A stretch of 64,000 nt of DNA from Ancrocorticia sp. GTDB taxonomy: Bacteria; Actinomycetota; Actinomycetes; Actinomycetales; Actinomycetaceae. Position numbers and translations under genes: made by a program. Positions 44,859 to 54,267 of this stretch are shown here, piece by piece. The stretch lies in contig JALCLX010000007.1 in NCBI GenBank assembly GCA_022648165.1, positions 62,001 to 126,000 of the forward strand, read 5' to 3'. The stretch's first letter is position 1, and the number at the start of each line of letters is the position of its first letter. The notes below the pieces were generated by a model. The model worked only from the letters and a program-made list of their open reading frames with translations. It was not told the DNA's origin and searched no databases.

Positions 44859-46625
44859 CTACGACAGCGCAGCCCGAGCCTTCGTCACCAAATTCGCTAC
44901 GAGTCCCGCCTTCCAATCGTCCCACGTTCCTTCTTTGCACGACGACGCATCGGCCTGCGTCAGGATGTGGAGACACGTGAGTAGTTCAGAATCACGATTG
45001 ACGGCATCGAGGAGCGCGGCAATGGTGGCTGGATCGGAAGGATCAGCCGAGGTTGCCATCTCAGTCATCACTAAATGGTTCTTCACGAGCAGCGCCACTT
45101 CTTCGATGGTGCGTGCGCCGTAACCCATAGGCGTCAGGATTCCAGGAATCATCTGCGCACCACGTGCCGCGTGGCCGGGCACTCCCGGCCGTTTCCCGAT
45201 ATCGTGGAAAAAGGTTGCGAGTAACAAAACGCTGCGCCGTGCCGGCGAGAGCGAATCGAGCCCAACGCCATCTGTGGACACCAGATTCACCAGATTGGCA
45301 GTCGCCTCAATCTGGTGGCGATCCACTGTGTGGCGGTGAATCGCGCTGCGCTGCGGAAGATTGCGAACGCTTGCCCACGCCGGTATCAGCTCAGTGAGCA
45401 GACCTGCCATATCGAGTTGTTCCCACACTGATATCTGGGCGCGTCCAGCACTTAGAATCGATTCGAAATCGGCGCGCGCCCACGCCGGCCATATATACCC
45501 CTGCGAAAAAGCGGTACCAGCTCCGGCATCGTGCATCCGCTGCAGTGTTGCCGGCCGAATTGGAAGCTCTCGCAACGCAGCCGCACTCGCCATCCGGAAC
45601 AAAACTTTGGGTGCGCCGGGAACCGAATGCTCCGTGAGCACCAACTCCCCCGAACGTTCGCCTACGCCGGGTGCCACTTCGGTCAAATGCGGCGGTAGTT
45701 TTCTCCCTCGTACAATGCGCGGCTGGAGCCAGCGAGATGCCGATGTAGCGTTCCTCTTCGCACGCCGCACCGTGTCCGCGTAGGCGGCACGAATCGTGCG
45801 CGCAGCCTGTGAGATAGCCGAAAGGAGTTCATCTGCCGGATCCATTCCGGTCTCACCGGCGAAACCCATGGCAGCCGCGACGTCGTCCTGATATTGCATC
45901 CGGAGCACGTTGTTATGGCGATGGCTCGCAAGCGTGAGAGCATCACGCACGTCCAAAAGAAAATGATAGGCCCGGACGTAATCGATCGCCGGCCGCTCCG
46001 CCAACCAGGATGCCACGATCGCCTTGATGAGAAGCGCATCCCGCATTCCTCCGGCCGCTTCTTTCAAGTCACCTTCGATGAGGTACGGAAGGCGCCCGAA
46101 GCGGCGGCGCCGTTCCACTTGATCGTTGACCAGTGTACTGAAGCGCATGCGCGAGGCCCGCCGCCAATCAGTCAGCACGGCCGAGGTGGCATCCGCGACC
46201 AACTGTTCATCGCCAGCCAGGTAGCGTAGGTCCAGCATTGCAAGCCCTGCGGCAAGATCTGCCCGCACCACCGTGCGGCAGTCACTGAGCGAGCGCACCG
46301 AATGATCCAGCTCTACGTTCGCATCCCAGATCGGATACCACAGGGAATCTGCAAAGGCCTGCAGCCCTCCGGTCAGCTCCGGATGCTTGCCGCCGTCATG
46401 AATGAGAACCAGGTCCAAATCTGATTCCGGGCCAGCATCACGCCGGCCCAACGATCCTACGGCCGCTAAGGCGACACCCGAAAGTTCATCGATTCCCTGA
46501 TCCGCGAGCGCCTGCTGCCACAGTTCTGTGACCGCGCGCTCGTTCATGCGCGTCCACTGCTCCCGGTCAGATTCGCTGAGCGCGACGTTCCTGCGATCGT
46601 CGCGAAGGGTGGTGATCGCCATCAT
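44859..46625 (-). CDS. glnD: [protein-PII] uridylyltransferase/adenylyltransferase, lacking C-terminal ACT domains
   Basis: Modifies PII according to nitrogen status. The nucleotidyltransferase site is GSLGRRDAGPESDLDL at 57-72, followed by the GlnD linker domain (FGRLPYLIEGDLKEAAGG) and the HD hydrolase domain with ATFFHDIGK near 470. The protein stops about 110 residues after that, at TKARAALS. Full-length GlnD continues with two ACT domains that sense glutamine; none is here, and ffh starts 36 bp later. Start: ATG 46625 or GTG 46637, both with AG-rich sequence ahead; the frame to 46724 would overlap glnB. Confidence 0.9.
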   Translation of the reverse strand: MMAITTLRDDRRNVALSESDREQWTRMNERAVTELWQQALADQGIDELSGVALAAVGSLGRRDAGPESDLDLVLIHDGGKHPELTGGLQAFADSLWYPIWDANVELDHSVRSLSDCRTVVRADLAAGLAMLDLRYLAGDEQLVADATSAVLTDWRRASRMRFSTLVNDQVERRRRFGRLPYLIEGDLKEAAGGMRDALLIKAIVASWLAERPAIDYVRAYHFLLDVRDALTLASHRHNNVLRMQYQDDVAAAMGFAGETGMDPADELLSAISQAARTIRAAYADTVRRAKRNATSASRWLQPRIVRGRKLPPHLTEVAPGVGERSGELVLTEHSVPGAPKVLFRMASAAALRELPIRPATLQRMHDAGAGTAFSQGYIWPAWARADFESILSAGRAQISVWEQLDMAGLLTELIPAWASVRNLPQRSAIHRHTVDRHQIEATANLVNLVSTDGVGLDSLSPARRSVLLLATFFHDIGKRPGVPGHAARGAQMIPGILTPMGYGARTIEEVALLVKNHLVMTEMATSADPSDPATIAALLDAVNRDSELLTCLHILTQADASSCKEGTWDDWKAGLVANLVTKARAALS

Positions 46626-46686
46626 CGCTCTCACCACCCCTCGCTTCCTTGTGATCTGACGGCGTTGTGTGTGGGCCGCCGTCCGG

Positions 46687-47025
46687 TTATAGCGCTTCTT
46701 CGCCCGTGTCCCCTGTGCGCACACGGATCACTTCTTCGACCGAGCTGATCCAGATCTTGCCATCGCCGATACGCCCCGATCGTGCAGCATCCGCGATCGC
46801 GTTCGCAATATCCTTTGCGTCCTCGTCTGCGCACACAATCTCAATGCGAACCTTTGGCAGCAAGTCCACGGTGTATTCCGCCCCGCGGTATACCTCCGTG
46901 TGGCCACGCTGACGGCCATAGCCATTGACCTGCGTGACTGTCATACCCTTCACGCCCTCGGCCATGACTGCTTTCTTCACTTCGTCAAGCCGGTGCGGCT
47001 GGACAATCGCAGTTACGAGCTTCAT
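46687..47025 (-). CDS. glnB: nitrogen regulatory protein PII
   Basis: A 112-residue trimeric signal protein sensing 2-oxoglutarate and ATP/ADP. The T-loop has YRGAEYTVDLLPKVRIEIV with Y51, the usual site of uridylylation or adenylylation. GKIWISSVEEVIRVRTG is the C-terminal B/C-loop motif. Its ATG is 2 bp from the amtB stop, so it is GlnK-like in context. Likely partners are AmtB and GlnD, encoded beside it. Confidence 0.96.
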   Translation of the reverse strand: MKLVTAIVQPHRLDEVKKAVMAEGVKGMTVTQVNGYGRQRGHTEVYRGAEYTVDLLPKVRIEIVCADEDAKDIANAIADAARSGRIGDGKIWISSVEEVIRVRTGDTGEEAL

Positions 47026-47027
47026 CT

Positions 47028-48332
47028 CTAGACCTCCTTGGAGTAGCTACCAACGAGCCCGTCATATGCGGTTTCGCCGTGTTCACTCGAATCGATACCA
47101 ATGGTTTCTTGCTCATCGGTGACACGCCAGCCCATTGTGGCTTTGATAATGTAACCGAGGATTGCAGTGATCACGCCGGAGAAAATCAGCGCGCACAGAG
47201 CGATGACGATCTGTACGACTAGCTGCTTCACGCCGCCGCCGTAGAACAGGCCGGTTCCCGTTGAAAGGAATCCAGCTCCAACAGTACCAATGAGACCGCC
47301 TACAAGGTGAACACCAACCACGTCCAGCGAATCGTCATAGCCGTACTTGAACTTCAGCGATATCGCGAGCGAGCAGACAACTCCTGCCACAGCTCCGAGG
47401 ATGATCGAACCGAAGGGGCTCAGCGCACCTGCAGCCGGGGTGATCGCCACCAATCCTGCCACGACGCCAGACGCAGCGCCCAGCGCGGTCATGTGTCCAA
47501 AGCGAATCTTCTCCGTAATTATCCAGGCGAGCATAGCGGCCGCTGTTGCAGTTGTCGTGTTGACCCAAGCCAGTCCAGCCATGCCATCGGCGGTGAACGC
47601 AGATCCCGCGTTGAATCCAAACCATCCGAACCACAGGCCTGCAGCGCCAAGCATGACGAACGGAATGTTGTGCGGGCGGAATGCCGTACCCGGGAAATCC
47701 TTCCGCTTGCCGATAATGAGCGCCAGTATCAAGGCGGCCATGCCGGCATTTATGTGGACCACGGTGCCACCTGCGAAATCGATCGGAGCTACCGTGGCCG
47801 CGCCATCCGTTACACCGAACATCTTCGCCGCCAGTCCATTCTCCGCTCCGGAAAGCAGACCGCCGCCCCAGACCATGTGCGCCATGGGGAAGTATGCGAA
47901 GGTAGCCCATGCGGCAACGAATACCAGCCATGAGCCGAACTTGACGCGTTCGGCGAGGGCACCAGATATCAACGCAACGGTAATGATCGCGAATGTGGCT
48001 TGGAATGCCACGCCCACCATAACCGGAACGCCGTAGCTGTCCAGTGCGAAGTTTCCATCTGCGTCGTAAATTAGTCCGGACAGGTTGAAGCCGTTGAATG
48101 GGTTAGCGAATATCCCACCTACATCACCTGGCCCGTAGCTCATGGAATATCCCCATAGTGGATAAATAACACCCACAACGGCGAGTACTCCAAAAGACAT
48201 CATCATCATGTTCAAAACTGACTTCGTCCGGCTCATGCCGCCGTAGAAGAAAGCGAGTGCCGGTGTCATTAGCAAGACTAGCGACGCGGATGTCAGCATC
48301 CACGCTGTAGCGCCAGTATCCAAGGCATCCAT
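47028..48332 (-). CDS. amtB: ammonium transporter
   Basis: A 434-residue Amt/Rh channel with eleven hydrophobic helices. FDAGTVVH-type sequence appears as DFAGGTVVHINAGMAAL, the central-pore His motif as GVHLVGGLIGTVGAG, and GHMTALGAASGVVAGLVAIT is the family signature. The cytosolic tail is short and ends VGSYSKEV. ATG follows AGGAGG. It leads amtB-glnB-glnD and has an extensive upstream control region. Confidence 0.97.
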   Translation of the reverse strand: MDALDTGATAWMLTSASLVLLMTPALAFFYGGMSRTKSVLNMMMMSFGVLAVVGVIYPLWGYSMSYGPGDVGGIFANPFNGFNLSGLIYDADGNFALDSYGVPVMVGVAFQATFAIITVALISGALAERVKFGSWLVFVAAWATFAYFPMAHMVWGGGLLSGAENGLAAKMFGVTDGAATVAPIDFAGGTVVHINAGMAALILALIIGKRKDFPGTAFRPHNIPFVMLGAAGLWFGWFGFNAGSAFTADGMAGLAWVNTTTATAAAMLAWIITEKIRFGHMTALGAASGVVAGLVAITPAAGALSPFGSIILGAVAGVVCSLAISLKFKYGYDDSLDVVGVHLVGGLIGTVGAGFLSTGTGLFYGGGVKQLVVQIVIALCALIFSGVITAILGYIIKATMGWRVTDEQETIGIDSSEHGETAYDGLVGSYSKEV

Positions 48333-48389
48333 CTTGGCCTCCTAGTGTCCGGCTCCTTCGGCCGGCTCATGGCCTTAATTCTTTCGAGA

Positions 48390-48395
48390 TAATGT
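48390..48395 (-). promoter_or_regulatory. candidate -10 element of amtB
   Basis: Minus-strand CATTAT, 57 nt before the amtB ATG. The position where a -35 is expected is overlapped by GlnR-like box A (48416-48431). A CCGGC/GCCGG hairpin lies in the leader near 48350-48366. Confidence 0.4.
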
Positions 48396-48415
48396 TTCTG
48401 CCATTCGTTTCTGGA

Positions 48416-48431
48416 GTTACCGCGCAGTAAC
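48416..48431. promoter_or_regulatory. GlnR-like box A before amtB
   Basis: GTTAC-N6-GTAAC. This fits the actinobacterial GlnR pattern gTnAC-N6-GnAAC. It lies about 41 bp upstream of the predicted transcription start, where an activator could contact RNA polymerase. Confidence 0.6.
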
Positions 48432-48447
48432 AATATCTGGATGTTCT

Positions 48448-48463
48448 GTTACAAACTTGTTTC
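48448..48463. promoter_or_regulatory. GlnR-like box B before amtB
   Basis: GTTAC-N6-GTTTC, which on the minus strand reads GAAAC-N6-GTAAC. Its start is 32 bp from that of box A, about three helical turns. Confidence 0.6.
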
Positions 48464-48478
48464 AGATTCCAGCGGGAT

Positions 48479-48494
48479 GTAACGTCTCTGTAAC
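48479..48494. promoter_or_regulatory. GlnR-like box C before amtB
   Basis: GTAAC-N6-GTAAC. Its start is 31 bp from that of box B. All three boxes share the same 5-6-5 architecture and face of the helix. Confidence 0.6.
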
Positions 48495-48531
48495 TTCGTG
48501 GCACACGTCACGCAATACGCGAACGCGTATG

Positions 48532-49377
48532 CTAAGCGGCCAGCTGCGCAATCGCACGTGTCAGCTCGCTGCGTGTAGTCACAGGAGCGGCAAACGGCAA
48601 GAAAACCGTATTCGCCTCGCCGCATTCGATGCACATCAGCGTGACACCTGTTCGGTCGACATCAAGGCAGATAGTACCGAGGGTCATAGCTTCGGCATTC
48701 GCCACTTGTTGGCGGCTCACCAAGCAGCCCGAGTATTCGCCAAAAAGCAGGCCATCAAGTGCCACGCCGGCCACCATGAGCGCAGAATCCATTACAGTTT
48801 CTACCGCGCTGAATTCTCCCAGCGGTGTGGCAAATACGTCCTCGGTAGCGCACAATGGCGCACATTCATCTTCGATCATGTGCGATTCAAACTCTTCGCA
48901 CAATTCGCCCGACGAAACCCGTGTCACGCCTGTCGCGTCATGGAGCAGGGCCACGTCAAATTCGATCGTCGCGAGATCACCTTCACGCGCTATCTCGGCG
49001 AGCCGTGCGTCCACCATATCTCCCGCGATATAGCGGTACTTCTCTGCTTCACTGAGCCAATGGACAACCCCAAGTAAGTGCACCGACGCGGCGATGACGT
49101 GGACGCCGATCTCCGGTGCCTCTTTGACTACAGCGAAGCGCACCCGGGAGACGTCGCGTCCCGCATGGCGTTGCGGAATCGCAATCGCGAGCTCACCCGT
49201 TACCGTAAAGCCGTGCACAAGAGCGTCATATTCCACTTGTGGCGTGGGACGGTACGAGAGCAGAGTTGGGCGGCCCGCCCCCGCTAGTATTCGATATGTC
49301 AGCGAACGGGCGCGGGCCGCCCACGTCTCAGACGCGACAGCGCGACGATCAGGGAAAAGCGATATATCAGAGTTCAC
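48532..49377 (-). CDS. DUF2470-like / pyridoxamine 5'-phosphate oxidase-fold protein, probably iron-regulated
   Basis: A 281-residue cytosolic protein. The layout fits the actinobacterial proteins with a PNPOx-like first half (ARARSLTYRILAGAGRPTLL) and a DUF2470 end (TVFLPFAAPVTTRSELTRAI). DUF2470 relatives are linked to haem use, but the family call is by eye and moderate. The start is GTG 49377 behind AGGATC. A DtxR-like box lies 25 bp upstream, which would make it an iron-responsive gene. It lies between ftsY and amtB on the same strand, with its own promoter. Confidence 0.65.
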   Translation of the reverse strand: MNSDISLFPDRRAVASETWAARARSLTYRILAGAGRPTLLSYRPTPQVEYDALVHGFTVTGELAIAIPQRHAGRDVSRVRFAVVKEAPEIGVHVIAASVHLLGVVHWLSEAEKYRYIAGDMVDARLAEIAREGDLATIEFDVALLHDATGVTRVSSGELCEEFESHMIEDECAPLCATEDVFATPLGEFSAVETVMDSALMVAGVALDGLLFGEYSGCLVSRQQVANAEAMTLGTICLDVDRTGVTLMCIECGEANTVFLPFAAPVTTRSELTRAIAQLAA

Positions 49378-49401
49378 GATCCTGCCCTTGTTAGTAACAC
49401 C

Positions 49402-49420
49402 TATAGGTAAGGGTAACCGA
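49402..49420 (-). promoter_or_regulatory. DtxR/IdeR-like iron box
   Basis: Minus-strand core CGGTTACCCTTACCT matches 12 of 15 positions of the DtxR/IdeR core AGGTTAGSCTAACCT. It lies 25 bp before the start codon and just downstream of the predicted transcription start, a position suited to repression. Confidence 0.55.
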
Positions 49421-49442
49421 ACTCCGGAATTTCGTCACGCCC

Positions 49443-49471
49443 ATCTTACGAAATATGCGTCACTTTGACCA
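49443..49471 (-). promoter_or_regulatory. candidate promoter of the DUF2470-like gene
   Basis: Minus-strand TGGTCA (49471-49466), 17-nt spacer, TAAGAT (49448-49443). Both hexamers are acceptable for a sigma-A type actinobacterial promoter. It precedes the iron box by about 23 nt. Confidence 0.5.
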
Positions 49472-49513
49472 TTGAGCGCCTGCGCGCCAGCGATGGCGTC
49501 TCCGCGAGTGCCG

Positions 49514-50677
49514 CTAACCAAGCAATGCGTCAACAAAGGATTCAGCGTCAAATGGCGCCAGATCGTCAGCTCCTTCGCCCAGGCCGATGAATTTCACGGG
49601 CACACCCAACGCGCGCTGCACCGCGATCACGATCCCGCCTTTGGCTGTGCCATCCAGCTTCGTCAACACGATTCCAGTGACTCCGGCGACTTCTGCGAAC
49701 ACCTGTGCCTGCTTCAAACCGTTCTGACCCGTCGTCGCATCAAGCACGAGGAGCACCTCATTGACTGGATGCGTGCGCTCCATCACGCGCTTGATTTTGC
49801 CGAGCTCATCCATCAGGCCAGCTTTATTCTGGAGCCTGCCAGCAGTGTCAACCAGGACGACGTCGACGCCCTTTTCCTTACCTTGCTCGATCGCTTCGAA
49901 TGCCACCGATGCAGGGTCAGCACCCTCACGGTCCGAACGAACCACAGGTGCACCAACCCGATCGCCCCAGGTCGTCAATTGGTCGGCCGCGGCGGCGCGG
50001 AATGTGTCGGCAGCTCCCAGCAAGACGGTCTTTCCCTCTGCGATCAGCACGCGCGCGAGCTTGCCCACCGTGGTGGTCTTGCCGGTGCCATTCACGCCCA
50101 CCATGAGGATTGTGGCCGGTACCGGTACGCCGCCATCTGTGGAAACTGTATCGAGGTGCAGCGTGCGGTCCATTGCGGGATCCACAAGAGTGCGCAGTTC
50201 GTTGCGCAAAATGGCGCGGACTCGCTGTGGATCCTGAGTCCCTTCAATCTTGACTTGGGTGCGCAGGTTCTCCATGATTTCCGCAGTCGGATCAAGCCCC
50301 ACATCCGCAAGGAGCAGCGTATCTTCGATCTCTTCCCAATCCTCGGCAGACAAGTCACCACGGGACAGAATTCCCAGGAGGGTCTGCCCCAATGCGCCGG
50401 AGCGCGCAAGCCTTGCCCGCAGCCGCTGCATACGCGAGGGCAGTGATTCGGGAAGTTCGATGGCAGGTGTACTGATCTCGCCCTCGCCAGGCACCTCTTT
50501 CGGAGGTGCAGCCGATAAGGTTTCCTCCTCCACTTTCGGAGCCTCCTGCGCTTTCGGCGCCGGGGGAAGTTCCTCGAGCTGCTTGCGGCGGCGCTGCGTT
50601 GCGACAGCAGCGCCGATAGCACCACCGAGTACGAGGATTGCGACGATGACGATGACGATAACTTGAGTAGTATCCAC
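49514..50677 (-). CDS. ftsY: signal recognition particle receptor FtsY
   Basis: Docks SRP-ribosome complexes at the membrane. The 387-residue protein begins with a hydrophobic segment at about 6-26, typical of actinobacterial FtsY that are directly anchored, then a Pro/Glu-rich linker, the N domain, and the G domain with GVNGTGKT (194-201), DTAGRLQNK and TKLDGTAKGG. It begins 59 bp after smc; smc-ftsY is the conserved pair. Confidence 0.96.
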   Translation of the reverse strand: MDTTQVIVIVIVAILVLGGAIGAAVATQRRRKQLEELPPAPKAQEAPKVEEETLSAAPPKEVPGEGEISTPAIELPESLPSRMQRLRARLARSGALGQTLLGILSRGDLSAEDWEEIEDTLLLADVGLDPTAEIMENLRTQVKIEGTQDPQRVRAILRNELRTLVDPAMDRTLHLDTVSTDGGVPVPATILMVGVNGTGKTTTVGKLARVLIAEGKTVLLGAADTFRAAAADQLTTWGDRVGAPVVRSDREGADPASVAFEAIEQGKEKGVDVVLVDTAGRLQNKAGLMDELGKIKRVMERTHPVNEVLLVLDATTGQNGLKQAQVFAEVAGVTGIVLTKLDGTAKGGIVIAVQRALGVPVKFIGLGEGADDLAPFDAESFVDALLG

Positions 50678-50736
50678 GTTCCAAGTCTGGCAGAATGGCG
50701 CGATTTGGCCAAACGTTCGGCGATCCTTCTGCGAAA

Positions 50737-53700
50737 TTAGTGCGGCGCGATGTCCGCCATGCGTTGGGACACCACGTGCGTCACACCGTCGTCTTTCATC
50801 GTGACACCGTATATGGTGTCTGCGATCTCCATGGTTCGCTTCTGATGCGTCACAATGAGAAGCTGAGAATGCGTTTTCAGATCGCGGAAGATATCCAGGA
50901 GCCGCGACAGATTTGTATCGTCAAGTGCCGCTTCCACCTCGTCCATCACGTAGAACGGAGACGGCCGCGCCATGAAGATTGCCACGAGGAATGCGATCGC
51001 CGTCAAGGATCGCTCCCCGCCAGATAGAAGAGAAAGCCGTTTGACCCGTTTGCCCGGAGGGCGCGCTTCAATTTCGATCCCCGTCGTCAGCGGGGAATCC
51101 GGTTCCGTGAGGATCAAGTGCCCTTCTCCGCCAGGGAACAAACGTGCGAACACCTGCTCGAACTTCTCGGACACGTCAGAAAACGCAGACCGGAGAGCCT
51201 CATCGAGCCTCGAATCGAGATCGTGAACCAATTGCAGCAGGTCCGCTCTGGATTTTTTGAGATCCGCCAACTGGTTGGCCAAGTATTTCTGCCGTTCCTC
51301 CAGTGCAGCGTGCTCCTCCAAGGCCAAGGGATTTATGCGGCCCAATCGTGTCAGCGACCGTTCTGCCTTTGCCAGGCGCTTTTCCTGCTCTTCGCGAACG
51401 TACGGCACAGCACCATCGGCGGTTGGCACCGCCGCCAGCGGCCCGTATTCCGCCACTAATACGTCCGTCTCCATCCCCAGCGTCTCGCGCGCCGCTGCCG
51501 CAAGTTGGTCATGCCGCAGCTGCAGTTGTGCGGCAACAAGTTCTCGCTGGTGGCTCGTGTCATCGAGTACGCGAAGCGCCGAAATTAACTCGTCCAACGA
51601 GTGGCGCGCCGCACTGAGTTCCCGGTCCAGAGCACTGCGCGATTGCTCGGCTTTCGTGCGGGCCTCGCCCACGCTCAGACGTAGGCTGCGGGTGATCTGC
51701 ACAGCGCGGGCCGCGTTTTCGCCGACATTCTTTGCCACGCGTGCAGCTGCAGCTTTTCGCGCAGCCGCTCGCTCTTCGCGCGCAATTTTCTCAGCGAGTG
51801 CCTCAGCGTCCCTCATGAGCGCATCGGCACGCCCCATCACAGCTCGCAGACGTTCCTCGCGAGTGCGCAGCCGCAGACGCGCCTCAGTCTCGCTGGCGCG
51901 CGCATCACGCGTGCGCACGTGCGCCTCTTCTTTCGCTTGTGACACCTGCGCCACACGTTGTGCAAGTTCTTCAGGTTCTTGGCCAACCGCTTCGAAACGT
52001 GTGCGAAGTGCCTCGAGCTGACTGCGATACGAGGCTCTCTCCTGTGTGAGTTCAGCGATCCGTTTATTCCCACGCTCGGCTTCTTGCAATGCTGCCGTCA
52101 GATTCTGCCGAAGAATTCCCAGTTGCGCCGCAGCGGCAGCCAACCTCGAATCTTGCGCATTCAACTCGGTCGAACTCTGTTCGTAGCGTTCGCGCGCAGC
52201 GCGCAGGCGCTCCTGCGAATTCCGAACGGCTTCGCGTGCCTGCTCCAATTGTTCCGCTGTCGCACTCTCGTGTTCGCGCGCCTCATCGTGGGCGCGTTGC
52301 CTCTCCAAAAGTCCGTTCTTGCGAACCTCGCCGCCCTGCGCGGAATACTGCGTCATAACGTCGCCGGCAGCCGTTGCGACGCAGCGCGCGCCCGCACTGA
52401 TCAGGCGCCGCGCCTCGGCCAGATCGGCAGCAAAGTACACGCCATCCAGCAATCCTGTGACGCCGGCTCCGCTGACAACATCCGTTGCAACGACGGCGCC
52501 GCCGCCAGGCGCAGGAACCGTCGTTGCGTGGGCCTCCCCTGTGTCAATCGCAATGTCAACGTGACCTGCATTGGAATCTCTCACTGCGCGTAGCACTGAT
52601 ATGGCGGTGTCCGAATCCGGAACCACAACACCCTCAACGATCCCTGCAAGAACCGCTTCTGCCGCATTTTCCCAACCCGGTTCAACGGTAATGCGATCCT
52701 TGGCCAGGCAGACCGCAGCGAAGTTCTCTTTGACCCACGCCGTAGCGTCTTCGGGAGCGAGCGCACCTTCCAGCGCCTCCCGAGTCGCCTTCCACCGCGC
52801 GAACTCCTCACGGAGCGCTTGTTCCCTATCGCGGGCTGCCGCGAACTGTGTCTGCGCCTCTTTGAATGCTCGGGAGGCCTCCTCATGGTCAGCAGCCAGC
52901 GGATCGTTTCCTTCCGATCCGGCCACGACCTCCTCTTCAAGTTCTCTGCATTGCTGAGCAGTCGTATCTGCCCGCTGCTGCGCTGAGGCGATCGCCCTGG
53001 CCAGGCGATCTAGTTCGGCGGCAATTGTGTCTAGCCTCTGCTCAATGGCGTGAATTTTCCCCGAGGTGCGCGCGGCTTCTTCGCGCCGATCGGCCACTAC
53101 GCGAGTTAGCTCCGCGAGTTCCGCCTCTACCGCACGCTCTGCACTCTCAGCAGCTGTGCGTTCCTCGATTGCCTTGTTGAGGGCTGTTCCCGCCTGCTCT
53201 ACCTCTGCCCTCAGGGTCTCTTCCTCAGTTCGCGCGCGCTCCGCACGTTTCTCGATGTCTTCGGGAAGCTCGCCATGAAAACGCGGTGTCGCAGCACCAG
53301 CAAGGGAACGGTGCCGTTCCGCCGCCAGCTGTTCGAGCGAGCGAAATCGCTCTTCGAGCGAAGAAATTCGTTCCCACCGCTCCGTGAGCTTCGCACGTTC
53401 CGGGTCAGCCGCTCCAGCGCGCGTTTCAAGTGCCGCAATCTGCGCGCGCAACTGCGCCTGCGCTTCTCTGTTGGCGGCGCGTTCCACTTCAACGTGTTCG
53501 GTTCCTTCTGTGCCTGCTGCTATCTGCGCCTCAAGCTGCGCCACGTCGTCGGCAAGAATGCGAGCGCGTGCGTCGCGCACCTCCGCCTGGATCACTTGTG
53601 CGCGCCGTGCCGCTTCCGCCTGTTTCGCCAAGGGACCGAGCTGCCTGCGCAGTTCTGCGGAGAGATCCTCCACTCGTGTGAACGAGGCCGCCATCGCATC

Positions 53701-54243
53701 GATCTTGCGTAACGCGCGTTCTTTGCGCCTCCGATGTTTCAATACACCGGCGGCCTCTTCTACGAAGCCTCGCCGTTCTTCGGGACTCGCCGTGAGGACC
53801 TCGTCCAGTTTTCCTTGACCGATGATGACGTGCATCTCACGCCCCATGCCCGTATCGGAGAGCAGCTCCTGGATATCGAGCAAACGGCACGCGGTGCCGT
53901 TGATGGCGTACTCTGAACCTCCCGAGCGAAACAGCGTACGGGATATCGTCACTTCAGAATAATCGATCGGAAGTGCGCCGTCCGTATTGTCAATTGTGAG
54001 GGACACTTCGGCTCTACCGAGAGCGGGGCGCTGTGCGGTGCCGGCGAATATCACGTCAGCCATGGAACCGCCGCGCAAATTCTTCGCCCCTTGTTCGCCC
54101 ATCACCCACGCGAGCGCGTCCACAACATTCGACTTGCCAGACCCGTTCGGCCCGACCACGCAATTGATACCCGACTCGAAACGCATCGTCGTGGAGCGCG
54201 CGAATGACTTGAATCCGCGGAGAGTCAACGTTCGAAGGTGCAC
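50737..54243 (-). CDS. smc: chromosome segregation protein SMC
   Basis: A 1168-residue condensin ATPase. Walker A GPNGSGKS is at 31-38; long heptad-rich coiled coils run from about 170 to 500 and 650 to 1000; the hinge between them includes GVTGLLDGVYFAADL; the ABC signature LSGGERSLTA is at about 1073 and Walker B YVMDEVEAALDD at about 1099. Length and order are normal. It organises and separates newly replicated chromosomes with ScpA/B, which are not in this window. Confidence 0.97.
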   Translation of the reverse strand: MHLRTLTLRGFKSFARSTTMRFESGINCVVGPNGSGKSNVVDALAWVMGEQGAKNLRGGSMADVIFAGTAQRPALGRAEVSLTIDNTDGALPIDYSEVTISRTLFRSGGSEYAINGTACRLLDIQELLSDTGMGREMHVIIGQGKLDEVLTASPEERRGFVEEAAGVLKHRRRKERALRKIDAMAASFTRVEDLSAELRRQLGPLAKQAEAARRAQVIQAEVRDARARILADDVAQLEAQIAAGTEGTEHVEVERAANREAQAQLRAQIAALETRAGAADPERAKLTERWERISSLEERFRSLEQLAAERHRSLAGAATPRFHGELPEDIEKRAERARTEEETLRAEVEQAGTALNKAIEERTAAESAERAVEAELAELTRVVADRREEAARTSGKIHAIEQRLDTIAAELDRLARAIASAQQRADTTAQQCRELEEEVVAGSEGNDPLAADHEEASRAFKEAQTQFAAARDREQALREEFARWKATREALEGALAPEDATAWVKENFAAVCLAKDRITVEPGWENAAEAVLAGIVEGVVVPDSDTAISVLRAVRDSNAGHVDIAIDTGEAHATTVPAPGGGAVVATDVVSGAGVTGLLDGVYFAADLAEARRLISAGARCVATAAGDVMTQYSAQGGEVRKNGLLERQRAHDEAREHESATAEQLEQAREAVRNSQERLRAARERYEQSSTELNAQDSRLAAAAAQLGILRQNLTAALQEAERGNKRIAELTQERASYRSQLEALRTRFEAVGQEPEELAQRVAQVSQAKEEAHVRTRDARASETEARLRLRTREERLRAVMGRADALMRDAEALAEKIAREERAAARKAAAARVAKNVGENAARAVQITRSLRLSVGEARTKAEQSRSALDRELSAARHSLDELISALRVLDDTSHQRELVAAQLQLRHDQLAAAARETLGMETDVLVAEYGPLAAVPTADGAVPYVREEQEKRLAKAERSLTRLGRINPLALEEHAALEERQKYLANQLADLKKSRADLLQLVHDLDSRLDEALRSAFSDVSEKFEQVFARLFPGGEGHLILTEPDSPLTTGIEIEARPPGKRVKRLSLLSGGERSLTAIAFLVAIFMARPSPFYVMDEVEAALDDTNLSRLLDIFRDLKTHSQLLIVTHQKRTMEIADTIYGVTMKDDGVTHVVSQRMADIAPH

Positions 54244-54267
54244 GGGACTAGGTTACTCTATGTGCGG

